Positions 42,293 to 52,200 of a DNA stretch of 64,000 nucleotides are shown piece after piece (positions within the stretch are counted from its first letter, which is position 1; every line of letters begins with the position of its first letter). The notes below the pieces were generated by a model that was not told the DNA's origin, made no database searches, and saw only the letters and a list, made by a program, of their open reading frames with translations. This stretch comes from Rhizobium leguminosarum bv. trifolii WSM2297 (lineage in GTDB: Bacteria; Pseudomonadota; Alphaproteobacteria; Rhizobiales; Rhizobiaceae), in assembly GCF_000271845.1 (NCBI RefSeq), contig NZ_JH719393.1:1828442-1892441 (forward strand), in the 5' to 3' direction. The position numbers and the translations under genes were made by a program.

Positions 42293-43717
42293 ATGAAAAA
42301 CGCCCGCAAATTCTATATCGGCGGTGAGTGGGTCGATCCCGAAAGGCTGAGAGAGCTTGAGGTGATCGATCCATCGACCGAGCAATCCATCGGAACGATA
42401 GCGATCGGCGATACCGCCGATGTAGAGCGGGCGATCAAAGCCGCCCGGGCGGCCTTTACGACTTTTTCACAGACGACGAAGGCGGAGCGCAGGGCGCTGC
42501 TCGAGCGAATTCTGATGATCCTGAAGCGCCGCCAGCGGGAGATCGGCGACATCATCTCCCGCGAAATGGGAGCCCCGCGCGCCATGGCACGGGCGGAACA
42601 GGCGGGACTGGGGGCGGCGCATTTCGAAGAGACAATCCGGGCGTTCGATGCATTCGACTTCGAATATATGCAGGGCTCGACTCGGATCATTCACGAACCG
42701 ATCGGCGTCGTGAGCATGATCACGCCATGGAACTGGCCGATCAACCAGATTGCCTGCAAGGTGGCTCCGGCGCTGGCGACAGGCTGCACGATGGTGCTCA
42801 AACCGTCGGAGATCGCGCCCTTCAACGCTCTCCTCTTTGCTGAGATCATGCATGAGGCGGGTGTTCCGAAAGGGGTCTTCAACCTCGTTCAGGGCGACGG
42901 ACCGACAGTCGGCGCGGCGCTCGCCGGCCATTCCGATGTCGATATGGTGTCTTTTACCGGGTCGACGCAGGCCGGGATCGCCGTCGCCCAGGCTGCGGCG
43001 CCGACGGTCAAGCGGGTGCATCAGGAACTCGGCGGAAAGTCGCCGAACATCCTATTGCGAAGCGCCGATCTGGGTGCGGCGGTCGCAGCCGGCCTGCGCC
43101 GGTGCTTCGCCAATTCCGGGCAATCGTGCAATGCGCCGACCCGGATGCTGGTGCCGGCCGAGCGCATGGATGAAGCGAGCGCCATTGCGGCGACGGCGGC
43201 GGCATCGCTGACGGTCGGGCCGCCTGACGACCCGGGCACTGATCTGGGTCCGGTGGCGAGCGCTGCCCAGTTCGCCAAGATCCAGGCGCTGATTGAGAAA
43301 GGCATTGCCGAGGGCGCCGAGTTGGTGGCCGGCGGTCGCGGGCGCCCGTCGCATCTGAACGCCGGCTATTACGTGCGTCCGACAGTATTTGCGTGCGTGA
43401 AGAATTCGATGACCATCGCACGGGAGGAGATTTTTGGTCCCGTACTGTCGATCATCGGCTACGACACCGAGGACGATGCTATGGCGATTGCCAACGACAC
43501 ACCTTACGGTCTTGCCGCCTATATCCAAGGCGATCCGCAGGAGGCGCGGACGCTCGCCCGTCGGCTTCGCACCGGCATCGTGCGCCTCAATCAATCTGCA
43601 TGGGATGGCGCGGCTCCCTTCGGCGGCTACAAGCAGTCCGGCAACGGCCGCGAATACGGGAAGTTCGGATTGCAGGAATTCACCGAGATCAAGGGCATTG
43701 TCGGGCACGCCGATTAA
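42293..43717 (+). CDS. NAD(P)-dependent aldehyde dehydrogenase
   Basis: A 474-residue aldehyde dehydrogenase. VSMITPWNWPINQIACKVAPAL (cofactor site) is at ~140-160, FTGSTQAGIAVAQAA with the base Glu in HQELGGKSPNILL is at ~220-255, and the catalytic Cys is in NSGQSCNAPTRM near 280. The C-terminal FGGYKQSGNGREYGKFGLQEF is standard. It oxidises an aldehyde to its carboxylate in the cytoplasm. The ATG has GGAGGAAC upstream at a good distance; an open extension of ten codons lacks support. It follows the oxidase and is the last gene of the importer-oxidase operon. Confidence 0.93.
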   Translation: MKNARKFYIGGEWVDPERLRELEVIDPSTEQSIGTIAIGDTADVERAIKAARAAFTTFSQTTKAERRALLERILMILKRRQREIGDIISREMGAPRAMARAEQAGLGAAHFEETIRAFDAFDFEYMQGSTRIIHEPIGVVSMITPWNWPINQIACKVAPALATGCTMVLKPSEIAPFNALLFAEIMHEAGVPKGVFNLVQGDGPTVGAALAGHSDVDMVSFTGSTQAGIAVAQAAAPTVKRVHQELGGKSPNILLRSADLGAAVAAGLRRCFANSGQSCNAPTRMLVPAERMDEASAIAATAAASLTVGPPDDPGTDLGPVASAAQFAKIQALIEKGIAEGAELVAGGRGRPSHLNAGYYVRPTVFACVKNSMTIAREEIFGPVLSIIGYDTEDDAMAIANDTPYGLAAYIQGDPQEARTLARRLRTGIVRLNQSAWDGAAPFGGYKQSGNGREYGKFGLQEFTEIKGIVGHAD

Positions 43718-43767
43718 GGCATGTCCTAACGCGCCTGTCGCCTCAAAAAGCCGGAAACAGCACTTGT

Positions 43768-44048
43768 TCCAGAGGCCACGGACATCCGCGGGCTGCTGGC
43801 ATGCGATGCCCTGCGGTCGTGCTGGGGGATGGGCTCGCCATCACGAGCGGCGTTGTTCACCTCGTCGATCCCCTTATACCGCGTGGTCGTGGCAGTCGCG
43901 ATGACCTGCACCACCCGTTGATCGAGGTGAGGTGCGCCATGACTGAGGAAATTGCCTGGCCGTTCTCCCTACCAACCTGAGCACCGCGACTTGATCTCGC
44001 GCGCAGCCCGACGCAGCACTGCGCGAACTCGCGCCCCTCCTGCGCGAC
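43768..44048 (-). pseudogene. Degenerate 3' fragment of a methyl-accepting chemotaxis protein gene
   Basis: Two adjoining minus-strand frames match the C-terminal end of the intact chemoreceptor at 46356-48896. From 44048 downward the frame reads VAQEGREFAQCC and SSVMAHLTSING, against VAQEVRELAQRC and SAIMEHFTSING in the intact protein. After a frame change it reads VQVIATATTTRYKGIDEVNNAARD, against VQVISSATTTQYKGIDEVNNAVRD. It then jumps from QHD to RRASHASSPRMSVASG, against RRTSPASILRMAVGS at the very end, so about 35 codons are deleted. With at least one frameshift and internal deletions it cannot be functional. It fills the gap between the aldehyde dehydrogenase and the second oxidase. 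Confidence 0.85.
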
Positions 44049-44145
44049 AATATTCGATGCAAAATACGGAGAATCCGCTGCAACCAGTGCATTCTGCCGT
44101 GCCCCCTCCCCGATACTGCCAGCTATCATTCACGTCGAGGCCGCC

Positions 44146-45471
44146 ATGTCCCCTTTGATCCACACCATCAGCAGCGATGAAACTCTACCCAAATCATCAG
44201 ATGTCGTCGTGATCGGTGGCGGGATTGTTGGCGCCAGCGCAGCCTATTTCTTGGCACGTCGCGGCCTCTCAGTGACGCTTATCGAAAAGGGTTATGTCGG
44301 CTGCGAACAGTCGAGCCGGAACTGGGGCTGGTGCCGTCAACAGAACCGGGATGAGCGTGAGCTACCGCTTGCCAATCTGGCGCTGCGGCTATGGGAAGAG
44401 CTGACCACAGAGATCGGGCATGACCTTGGCTTTCGCCGTTGCGGGCTCCTTTATGCCACTGCTGATCCCAAGCAGCTCGCTGAATGGGACCGTTGGCGCG
44501 AGGTTGCCCGACGGTTTGACGTCAATACGCGAATGCTTACCGCCAGCGAGGCCGCTGCCGCCGTTCCAGCGGCCGGCGGCCGCAAATGGCTGGGCGGCGT
44601 CCACGCGGCCGACGACGGCAAGGCCGAGCCCTGGCTCGCCGCTCCTCGGATAGCCGAGGGGGCGCGCAAACATGGCGCGACCATTCATCAGAACTGCGCG
44701 GCGCGCGGCCTGGATATCACCAATGGTCAAGTGAGCGGCGTCGTCACCGAGAAGGGCCTTATCCGCACCAGCCGGGTACTATGTGCCGCCGGTGCCTGGG
44801 CTTCTGCTTTTCTGCGCATGCATGCGGTTTCCCTGCCGCAGGCCAGTGTCCGTCAGACCGCACTGCGGACCGGCCCTGCACCGGATTTTGGCGGAGCAAT
44901 CTATACGTCCGACTGTGCCCTGACGCGCCGGACCGATGGCAGCTACACGATAGCCGTCAGCGGCAGGGCGACGCTCGAGCTCACGCCGCAGAGCATTCGC
45001 TATGCTCGCCCGTTTCTGCCGATGTTCATCAAACGGCGGAAGGCCGTCGAGATCGGCATAGGCCGCTCGTTTTTCCAAGGTCCGGAAGCACTCGGTCGCT
45101 GGCATCTTGACAGGCCGACCCCCTTCGAACGCATTCGCGTACTCGATCCTGCTCCGGACATTCGGACGACGGCAACCATAATGGCGCGGATAAAAGCCCT
45201 GCTGCCCGCCGTCGCCGATGCCGGCGTCGTGTCTGCTTGGGGCGGATATGTCGACTCCACCCCGGATGCCATACCCGCGATTTCTCCGGTGGGCAGCATC
45301 GACGGCGTGTTCGTCGCCGCAGGTTGTTCCGGACACGGCTTCGGCGCCGGCCCTGGCATAGGCCATCTGGCAGCGGATTTGGTCGCCGGCGACAGGGCAA
45401 TCGTCGATCCGACCCCATTCCGCCTGTCGCGCTTCGCGGACAAATCGAAAATTGAAGTTGGCGCGATCTGA
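44146..45471 (+). CDS. FAD-dependent amine/amino-acid oxidoreductase (DAO family), copy 2
   Basis: A 441-residue paralogue of the flavoprotein at 40941, of the same length and colinear throughout: VVVIGGGIVGASAAYFLARRG, SSRNWGWCRQQNRDERELP, GFRRCGLLY, GAWASAFLR, GYVDSTPDAIPAIS and CSGHGFGAGPGIGHLAAD. By eye roughly half the residues are identical. The two copies probably act on related substrates. No SD-like sequence is strong before the ATG. A racemase-like gene follows after about 110 bases, which is a frequent pairing for D-amino-acid use. The upstream chemoreceptor fragment suggests copying of a segment. Confidence 0.9.
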   Translation: MSPLIHTISSDETLPKSSDVVVIGGGIVGASAAYFLARRGLSVTLIEKGYVGCEQSSRNWGWCRQQNRDERELPLANLALRLWEELTTEIGHDLGFRRCGLLYATADPKQLAEWDRWREVARRFDVNTRMLTASEAAAAVPAAGGRKWLGGVHAADDGKAEPWLAAPRIAEGARKHGATIHQNCAARGLDITNGQVSGVVTEKGLIRTSRVLCAAGAWASAFLRMHAVSLPQASVRQTALRTGPAPDFGGAIYTSDCALTRRTDGSYTIAVSGRATLELTPQSIRYARPFLPMFIKRRKAVEIGIGRSFFQGPEALGRWHLDRPTPFERIRVLDPAPDIRTTATIMARIKALLPAVADAGVVSAWGGYVDSTPDAIPAISPVGSIDGVFVAAGCSGHGFGAGPGIGHLAADLVAGDRAIVDPTPFRLSRFADKSKIEVGAI

Positions 45472-45583
45472 TGCGATGTAGCCGAGCGGCGTTGGATGAT
45501 CCGCGATGTTCCTAGCTGCCGCGGATCCTTCAAATCACGGATCACGATGTCGGCCGATTCCCCCGCAACTCGATGGAAATCAC

Positions 45584-46291
45584 ATGTCGATTCAATCTAC
45601 GAGCGCTTCCGCCAGAAAGCTGGCGTTCATCCATACAGTTTCAGGCCTTGTTTCCGAATTCGGGGCCCTCGCTACAGAACATTTGCCCGACTGGAAGCCG
45701 TTCGCGATCCTCGACGAGAGCCTACTGAGAAGCACCATTGAGCGCGGATCGCTATCCCATCTGACGAAACGAAGGCTCGCTACCTACGTATGGTCGGCAG
45801 TCGACGCCGGGGCAGATGCGATTGTCGTCACATGCTCAACGCTTGGACCGGCGGTCGATGCAATTGCACCGCTTTGCCCTGTGCCGCTGTTCCGTATTGA
45901 CGAAGGCATGGCCAAAGCCGCTGTCGAGCATGGTAACCGCATCGGCGTCCTGGCGACATTATCCACGACACTGGTGCCGACGGTGGATCTGCTGAAGCGC
46001 CAGGCATGCGAGGCGGGCAAAAATGTAGTGATCGACGAGGTGCTTGTTCAGGGAGCGTTTCAATTCCTCCCCGACGGGAACGTCGAAGCGCATGACGCGC
46101 AAATCCGCCAAGCGCTTGAAGAGCTGTCGCAGAAGGTCGATGTGATCGTTTTTGCGCAGGCTTCGATGGCTCGTGCAGTAAAGGGCATGGACCACAGTCT
46201 TCCAGTTCTAACAAGCCCGGTCCTTGGGATCGAAAACGTGAAACGGCGTTTGGGGCAGCGAAAGGACCAGGTGCGGTCGAGGGCAACATGA
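45584..46291 (+). CDS. Asp/Glu/hydantoin racemase-family protein
   Basis: A 235-residue protein. The first catalytic cysteine of the family is Cys84 in AIVVTCSTLGPAVDAI, but the second is absent: the matching place reads VIVFAQASMARAV. Members with AQASM are known but racemase activity then is not assured; a decarboxylase or isomerase role is possible. I chose the ATG at 45584 where KLAFIHTVSGLV begins shortly after; an upstream extension from 45506 is low in information. It follows the second oxidase on the same strand and ends 64 bases before the end of the convergent chemoreceptor gene; a short hairpin (46296-46313) lies between. Confidence 0.8.
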   Translation: MSIQSTSASARKLAFIHTVSGLVSEFGALATEHLPDWKPFAILDESLLRSTIERGSLSHLTKRRLATYVWSAVDAGADAIVVTCSTLGPAVDAIAPLCPVPLFRIDEGMAKAAVEHGNRIGVLATLSTTLVPTVDLLKRQACEAGKNVVIDEVLVQGAFQFLPDGNVEAHDAQIRQALEELSQKVDVIVFAQASMARAVKGMDHSLPVLTSPVLGIENVKRRLGQRKDQVRSRAT

Positions 46292-46295
46292 CACC

Positions 46296-46313
46296 TCGAC
46301 CGGTCAGGGTCGA
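46296..46313. terminator. Possible terminator hairpin between convergent genes
   Basis: TCGACC (46296-46301) and GGTCGA (46308-46313) pair around a 6-base loop, directly after the racemase-like gene. The stem is short and no T-run follows, so this is weak. Confidence 0.3.
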
Positions 46314-46355
46314 CGACGCTTGATCACCATTGGGAAGCTCTCCGAACGAACCCCG

Positions 46356-48896
46356 TCAGGAGCCCACGGCCATCCGCAGGATGCTGGCAGGCGAAGTCCT
46401 GCGGCCGTCGGCAGTTTGAAAGTGGGAAATTCTTTCGTTCAATAGTTCCACCTGCTGCCGAAGCCGGTGAATTTCCGCGGTGTTTTCCTCCACCATGGCG
46501 GCATTGTGCTGGGTGATGTGCTCGACGTCGCGAACGGCGTTGTTCACCTCGTCGATGCCCTTGTACTGCGTTGTCGTGGCGGACGAGATGACCTGCACCA
46601 GCCCGTTGATCGAGGTGAAGTGCTCCATGATCGCCGAAAGCGCCTCACCGGTCTCCTCGACGAGCTTGACGCCCGTGCCGACCTGCGATGCGCTGTTGGA
46701 GATCAGCTCCTTGATCTCGCGGGCAGCCTTGGCGCAACGCTGGGCAAGCTCGCGAACCTCCTGAGCAACCACGGCAAAACCTCTGCCGGCCTCCCCTGCG
46801 CGCGCCGCTTCCACGCCCGCATTGAGGGCAAGAAGATTGGTCTGGAAGGCGATCTCGTCGATCACACCGATGATGCTGCTGACCTTTTCGGACGATCGGT
46901 TGATGGCGCCCATGGCGTCGACGGCCTTGGCGACGACGGCTGCGGAATGCTCGGCCTGGCGGTGCGCTTCGGCGACCGAACGCGACGTCTGGTTCGCATT
47001 TTCGGCCGTCGTCCGCACGCTGGCTGTGAGTTCGCCGAGCACGCGCGAACTGTCTTCGAGAGCCGCAGCCTGCTGCTCCGTTCGGCGAGCCAGGTCGTCG
47101 GCCGCGCCCGAAAGATTGGTGCTGCCCTCGGCGATCTCGTAGGTCGTGTTGCGAACCTCGGCGAGCGTCAGGCGCAACGCGTCGATGGCGTGATTGTAGG
47201 TGCGTGCCATCGCGACATAATCTGCCGCCAGATCCTCGCTCATCTCTGCAGCGAGATTGCCGCTGGCGAGCTTGCCGAGCATGTCGGACAGCGCGTTCAA
47301 AGCCTCGCTCTGTTCCGCCTCGATGCGCGCCTGCTCGGCCGCGCGGCGGGCCTGCTCCCGTTCGTCCCGCGCCCTGTTTGTTTCGGCAAGCTCTTCCAGC
47401 CTGGTCTTCTCCAGCGCCTGGTCGCGGAAGACGGTCACCGATCGGATCATGTCGCCGATCTCGTCGCCGCGCTTGCCGTCGCCGATGGATATGTTCAGAT
47501 CGCCGTCGGCAAGTCTCATCATCGTCTGGGTGATCCGCTTCAGCGGTGCGCGCAGGGTTTCGATCAGCATGAGACCGCCGATGATCGCAAGCACCGTGCC
47601 CGCAATCATTGCCGCAAGCGACATCGTCGCCGAACGCTGGCTGATTTCCTTGCCGCTCTCCTGCGCCGTGCTGACGAACTGTTCGAGCGTGTGGCTTGCG
47701 TCGGCCACAAGTGCGGTCGCCGCCTCCTTGTCCGCGCGCCACTGGTCGGCGATCGATATCAGAAGCGAACTGTCCTTTTCGATCGAGGCCAGCGACGGCT
47801 CGATCTTCTTGGCAAGATCCTGCAAGGCGGCGTTTTTTCCGCTCAAGGGTACGAGCTGGCCAGCGCTTTCGCGCAGCGCCTTGAGATCCGCGAGAACGGC
47901 ATCCCGCGCCTCGGCGTCGACCCGCCTGTTCAATTCGCTTAAGTGCAGGCGCAGATCGTCAATCGATTTGAACGCGGTATTGACGATCGCCACCATCGAG
48001 CGAAACGTTGATATGCTTGCATCCATGCCGACGAAACGCTCGATCGCAGTATCCGCATTCCCTGAGGCAAGCTTCCCAAACTTCTCCTCGAAGCCCTGCA
48101 GGTCCTGGTCGACAGGCGCGTAGCCGTCGAGCGTCAGGTTGGCGCTGTCCTTCGCCATCGCGGCGAGCTTGTCCAATACCGGCTTCAGCGCGGCAATCTG
48201 GGTCTGGGCCTTGTCGGAGGCGAGTGCGGCGCTCCCGCCGACCTCCTTGACGAGCGGCGGCAGGAGACTGCCGAGAGCGCCGGCGATATCGGCGGGGGCA
48301 GTTGCCTGCGCCGTTGCCTTGCGCAACTTTGCAACGCGCTGCGCGAGATTCTTGTAGACGGAGGCATCGAGGAGCAACGCCCGGACGAAGGCCTCTTTTC
48401 CGTTCGCCTGATCCTGGAGAACGTCGAGCTGCTTGCGGGCGGTCTGGCTTTCCTTGAACAACTGGGTCACGGCATCGTCGATTGCCTGTTCGGTATTGGC
48501 GCGCTCCTGCGACACAGCCCAAAGCGTATCGGCGCCGCTCTGCATCTTAGCCCCGAGTTCGCGCACCACGGCGATCTGCTGTTTTTGGGCGGGATCGATC
48601 AGCATCGCGTCGAGCGTTGCGGCACCTTTCTCCTGATCGGAGATGCTGGCAACCAGCCGATCGCGCGTGGTAGCCGCCGGAAGATCGGTAAAGGCCGTCA
48701 GCGAAGAGCGCAGTTGCTGGAAACTGGAAAGGGCGTCGATCGTCTGCCGCGTCAGTGTCATCTGGCCTTTGAGCGTACCGGCGGTGAAATAGCCGAAAAG
48801 CCCGATGCCGGCGATGAGGACGATCAGCGGCACCACGAAAAAGAGCACCTTCGTCACGATCCGCATACGCTGCAGCAGTCGATCAATCAACGCCAT
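46356..48896 (-). CDS. Methyl-accepting chemotaxis protein (transmembrane chemoreceptor)
   Basis: An 846-residue receptor. TM1 lies at ~17-40 (KVLFFVVPLIVLIAGIGLFGYF), followed by an unusually long periplasmic helical region of about 380 residues, TM2 (SLAAMIAGTVLAIIGGLMLI), a HAMP domain (RAPLKRITQTMMRLADGDLNI), a second HAMP-like stretch (DMLGKLASGNLAAEM) and the signalling domain with DEIAFQTNLLALNAGVEAARAGE. No CheR/CheB-binding pentapeptide is seen at the C-terminus. It reports a periplasmic ligand to CheA. It lies between amine/amino-acid catabolic genes and putA, so an amino-acid-type attractant is a fair guess. A decayed copy of its 3' end is at 43768. Confidence 0.94.
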   Translation of the reverse strand: MALIDRLLQRMRIVTKVLFFVVPLIVLIAGIGLFGYFTAGTLKGQMTLTRQTIDALSSFQQLRSSLTAFTDLPAATTRDRLVASISDQEKGAATLDAMLIDPAQKQQIAVVRELGAKMQSGADTLWAVSQERANTEQAIDDAVTQLFKESQTARKQLDVLQDQANGKEAFVRALLLDASVYKNLAQRVAKLRKATAQATAPADIAGALGSLLPPLVKEVGGSAALASDKAQTQIAALKPVLDKLAAMAKDSANLTLDGYAPVDQDLQGFEEKFGKLASGNADTAIERFVGMDASISTFRSMVAIVNTAFKSIDDLRLHLSELNRRVDAEARDAVLADLKALRESAGQLVPLSGKNAALQDLAKKIEPSLASIEKDSSLLISIADQWRADKEAATALVADASHTLEQFVSTAQESGKEISQRSATMSLAAMIAGTVLAIIGGLMLIETLRAPLKRITQTMMRLADGDLNISIGDGKRGDEIGDMIRSVTVFRDQALEKTRLEELAETNRARDEREQARRAAEQARIEAEQSEALNALSDMLGKLASGNLAAEMSEDLAADYVAMARTYNHAIDALRLTLAEVRNTTYEIAEGSTNLSGAADDLARRTEQQAAALEDSSRVLGELTASVRTTAENANQTSRSVAEAHRQAEHSAAVVAKAVDAMGAINRSSEKVSSIIGVIDEIAFQTNLLALNAGVEAARAGEAGRGFAVVAQEVRELAQRCAKAAREIKELISNSASQVGTGVKLVEETGEALSAIMEHFTSINGLVQVISSATTTQYKGIDEVNNAVRDVEHITQHNAAMVEENTAEIHRLRQQVELLNERISHFQTADGRRTSPASILRMAVGS

Positions 48897-49207
48897 AAGA
48901 ACCCCGCCCCCCAGGAATGGTCACGCCTGATGGCGCGACGATAGCTGCAACTGCTAAAAAAATGGTCAATGGTGTCGAGTTCATTCAGAGCCATCGGAAC
49001 CGTGACCGAGACACCGCATTTTCTGGATTCTCAGGTCTGCTGACAAAGGTCGCTATTTACTCAGCATCACGCCCGGCCTTGTACCGAGGATCTGCCGCCT
49101 TGTCGGTCGGTCGCAAATGCTCGAGACAAGCCCGAGCATGACGAAAAGAAGTTGGCAGCCTGGGTCATTGGCCCGGAGGGATCGTATCTTTGGCCTCGGC
49201 CTATCAA
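48897..49207. other. Upstream region of the chemoreceptor gene
   Basis: No gene. It must hold the minus-strand chemoreceptor promoter, which I could not pin down, and it holds the probable putA terminator described separately. A TAAAAAAAT stretch near 48954-48962 is the most AT-rich part. Confidence 0.4.
49117..49139 (-). terminator. Probable putA terminator hairpin
   Basis: ATGCTCG (49117-49123) and CGAGCAT (49133-49139) pair around a 9-base loop. Read on the minus strand the stem lies about 70 bases after the putA stop and is followed by TTTG. The T-run is short, so termination is likely but not certain. Confidence 0.45.
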
Positions 49208-52200
49208 TTAGCCGATCGCCATGAGGCTCGCATTGCCGCCGGCAGCCGCGGTGTTGATCGATGTCGACACCTCCTCCAGCAGCCAGTTCAGGCAATAGGC
49301 CTCGGGATCGCTCGCCAATTCTTCGCTCGTCGCGGCCTGGACCAGGAGAAGCGGACCCGGCAGAGCAGCAATCTTTCGATTGACGATCAGGACCCTGTCG
49401 CGATCCCCTTCGACCAGTGCGCCCGAGAATGGCCCGTCCTTTTCCCAATCCGACGTCCAGGAAACCCGGCTGGCAACAGCCGCCGGGAGATCCGCCAGGA
49501 CTGATTTCGGCAGGGAGCCGGCGTCGACAACGACGTGGTTGCCCGTCGACAGTGCTGCGGCGATCTGGCGATAGAGCCCACTTTCGGTCTGCGGCACGGC
49601 AAGAATGCGGCCGCGGGGATGGAGCGCGTAGAGATTGAGTTCTCCGACGGGACCAACCAGTTCCCGTTCGAGCCCAAGCGCCGAACGGCTCGCATATCCG
49701 CGCGCCGCTTCCCCTTCGCCCGGCAAGCCCTTCTTGTCGAGCCAGACGATATAGTCGCGAAGGGCAAGATCGGTATGAACGGAATCCTGCTGCGGTGGCA
49801 CCGGTGCGCGCTGCACCAGCCGGCCGATATAGAGCGGACCGCCGGCCTTCGGGCCGGTGCCCGACAGGCCGCGGCCACCGAAAGGCTGCACGCCGACGAC
49901 GGCGCCGATGATGTTACGGTTGACGTAGAGGTTGCCGGCCTTGATGCGGCTCGTCACATGCGCGATCGTTTCGTCAAGCCGGGTGTGAAGCCCGAAGGTG
50001 AGGCCGTAGCCCGATGCGTTGATATCGTCGATCAGGCGATCGAGCCCGTTTCGCTTGAAGCGGACGACATGCAGGACCGGGCCGAAGATCTCCCGCGTCA
50101 GATCAGACAGGGCCTTGATCTCGATGATCGTCGGCGGGACGAAGGTGCCGGCTGTCGCAGTTTCGGGCAGCGGCAGTTGATCGACCTTGCGGCCCATACC
50201 GCGCATCTGCTCGATATGCTGGTCGATCTCCGCCTTGGCGCCGTCGTTGATGACGGGGCCGACATCGATGCTCAGCCGGTCGGTGCGGCCGATCGTCAGC
50301 TCGCGGAAGGCGCCCTTCAGCATGTTGAGGGTCCGGTCGGCGACATCGTCCTGCAGGCAGAGAACGCGGAGCGCCGAGCATCGCTGGCCGGCGCTGTCGA
50401 AAGCCGAGGCAATGACGTCGGCCACCACTTGTTCGGCCAAAGCCGAGGAGTCGACGATCATGCCGTTCTGGCCGCCGGTTTCGGCAATCAGCGGGATCGG
50501 CTTGCCGGTCGAAGACAGCCGTTCGGCGAGCTGCGCCTGGATCATCCGGGCAACTTCGGTCGAGCCGGTAAACATCACGCCGGCCGTTTCCGCGGCGCCC
50601 ACCATGCCGGCGCCGAGGCGGCCGCTGCCAGGCACGAACTGCAGGGCGCCCACAGGCACGCCCGCCTCGTGGAGGATCTTGACACTCTCCGAGGCGATGA
50701 TCGGCGTCACGCCGGCAGGCTTGGCAAGCACAGGATTGCCGGCCACGAGTGCTGCAGCAACCTGCCCGGTGAAGATCGCCAGCGGGAAATTCCACGGGCT
50801 GATGCAGACGATCGGGCCGAGCGGCGCATGCGACGGCCCGAGGGTCTTGCGCGCCTGTTCGGCGTAATAACGCAGGAAGTCGATTGCCTCACGCACCTCG
50901 CCGACGGCATTGGCGGCGGATTTGCCGGCCTCGCGCATGATGATGCCCATCAACGTCTTGATGCGGGCCTGCATGATGTCGCCCGCCCGCTCCAGGCAAG
51001 CCGCGCGCTCGGCCGGCGGTACGGCCGCCCATTGTGGCGCATATTCGGCCGCCATTGCAACGACGCGGGCGGCGTCCTCGACCTTCAGCTCGGTGACCGT
51101 GCCGACGACATCGCGGTGATCGGCGGGATTGAGGACGTCCCGTGTCACCCCATCCGTGGAGCCATCGGCAAGGATGGGAAGCGCATGCCACGGGTTGGCA
51201 GCTGAAGCGGCGAGCACCTGCGCCAGATCGGAGAGGGTCGCCTCGTTTGAGAGATCGAGACCATCGGAATTGGCGCGGGCGCTGCCATAAAGCGCCTTCG
51301 GCGCGGCGATCTGCGCGTGCGGGGCGCCGACCACCGGCATGGCGGCGACCGTTTCGGCGGGATCGGCGATCAGCGCCTCGACCGAGACGTTCGGATCGGA
51401 GATGCGGTGCACGAAGGAGGAATTGGCGCCGTTTTCCAGGAGACGCCGCACCAGATAGGCAAGCAGCGTCTCATGTGTCCCCACAGGCGCATAGATGCGG
51501 CAGGGCCGGTCAAGCTTTTCCTTGCCGACGACTTCGTCATAGAGCGGTTCGCCCATGCCGTGCAGGCACTGGAACTCGTATTTGCCGACGGCGAAATCGG
51601 GGCCGGCGAGATGATAGATCGTCGCCAGCGTCTGCGCGTTGTGGCTGGCAAACTGCGGGAAGACGGCATCGGGGGCGGCAAGCAGCTTGCGGGCGCAGGC
51701 GATGTAGGCGACGTCGGTATAGATCTTGCGGGTATAGACCGGATAGTCGTCGAGACCGTCGAGCTGGGCGCGTTTGATCTCCGCATCCCAATAGGCGCCC
51801 TTGACCAGACGCAGCATGATCCGGCGCCCGGACCGACGGGCGAGATCGATGATATAATCGAGCACGAAGGGGCAGCGCTTGCCATAGGCCTGGACGACGA
51901 AGCCCAGCCCGTTCCAGCCGGCGAGATCCGGGGCAAAGCAGAGTTCCTCGAGCAGATCGAGCGAAAGCTCCAGCCGGTCGGCCTCTTCAGCGTCGATGTT
52001 GAGGCCGATGTCATAAGACTTTGCGAGCGCGGCCAGCGCCTTGACCTTCGGCAGCAGCTCGCCGATCACCCGGCCGGCCTGTGCCCTCACATAGCGGGGA
52101 TGCAGGGCCGAAAGCTTGATCGAAATGCCAGGGCCGTCATAGATGCCGCGTCCGTTCGACGCCTTGCCGATGGCATGGATCGCCTTCTCATAGTCCTTGA

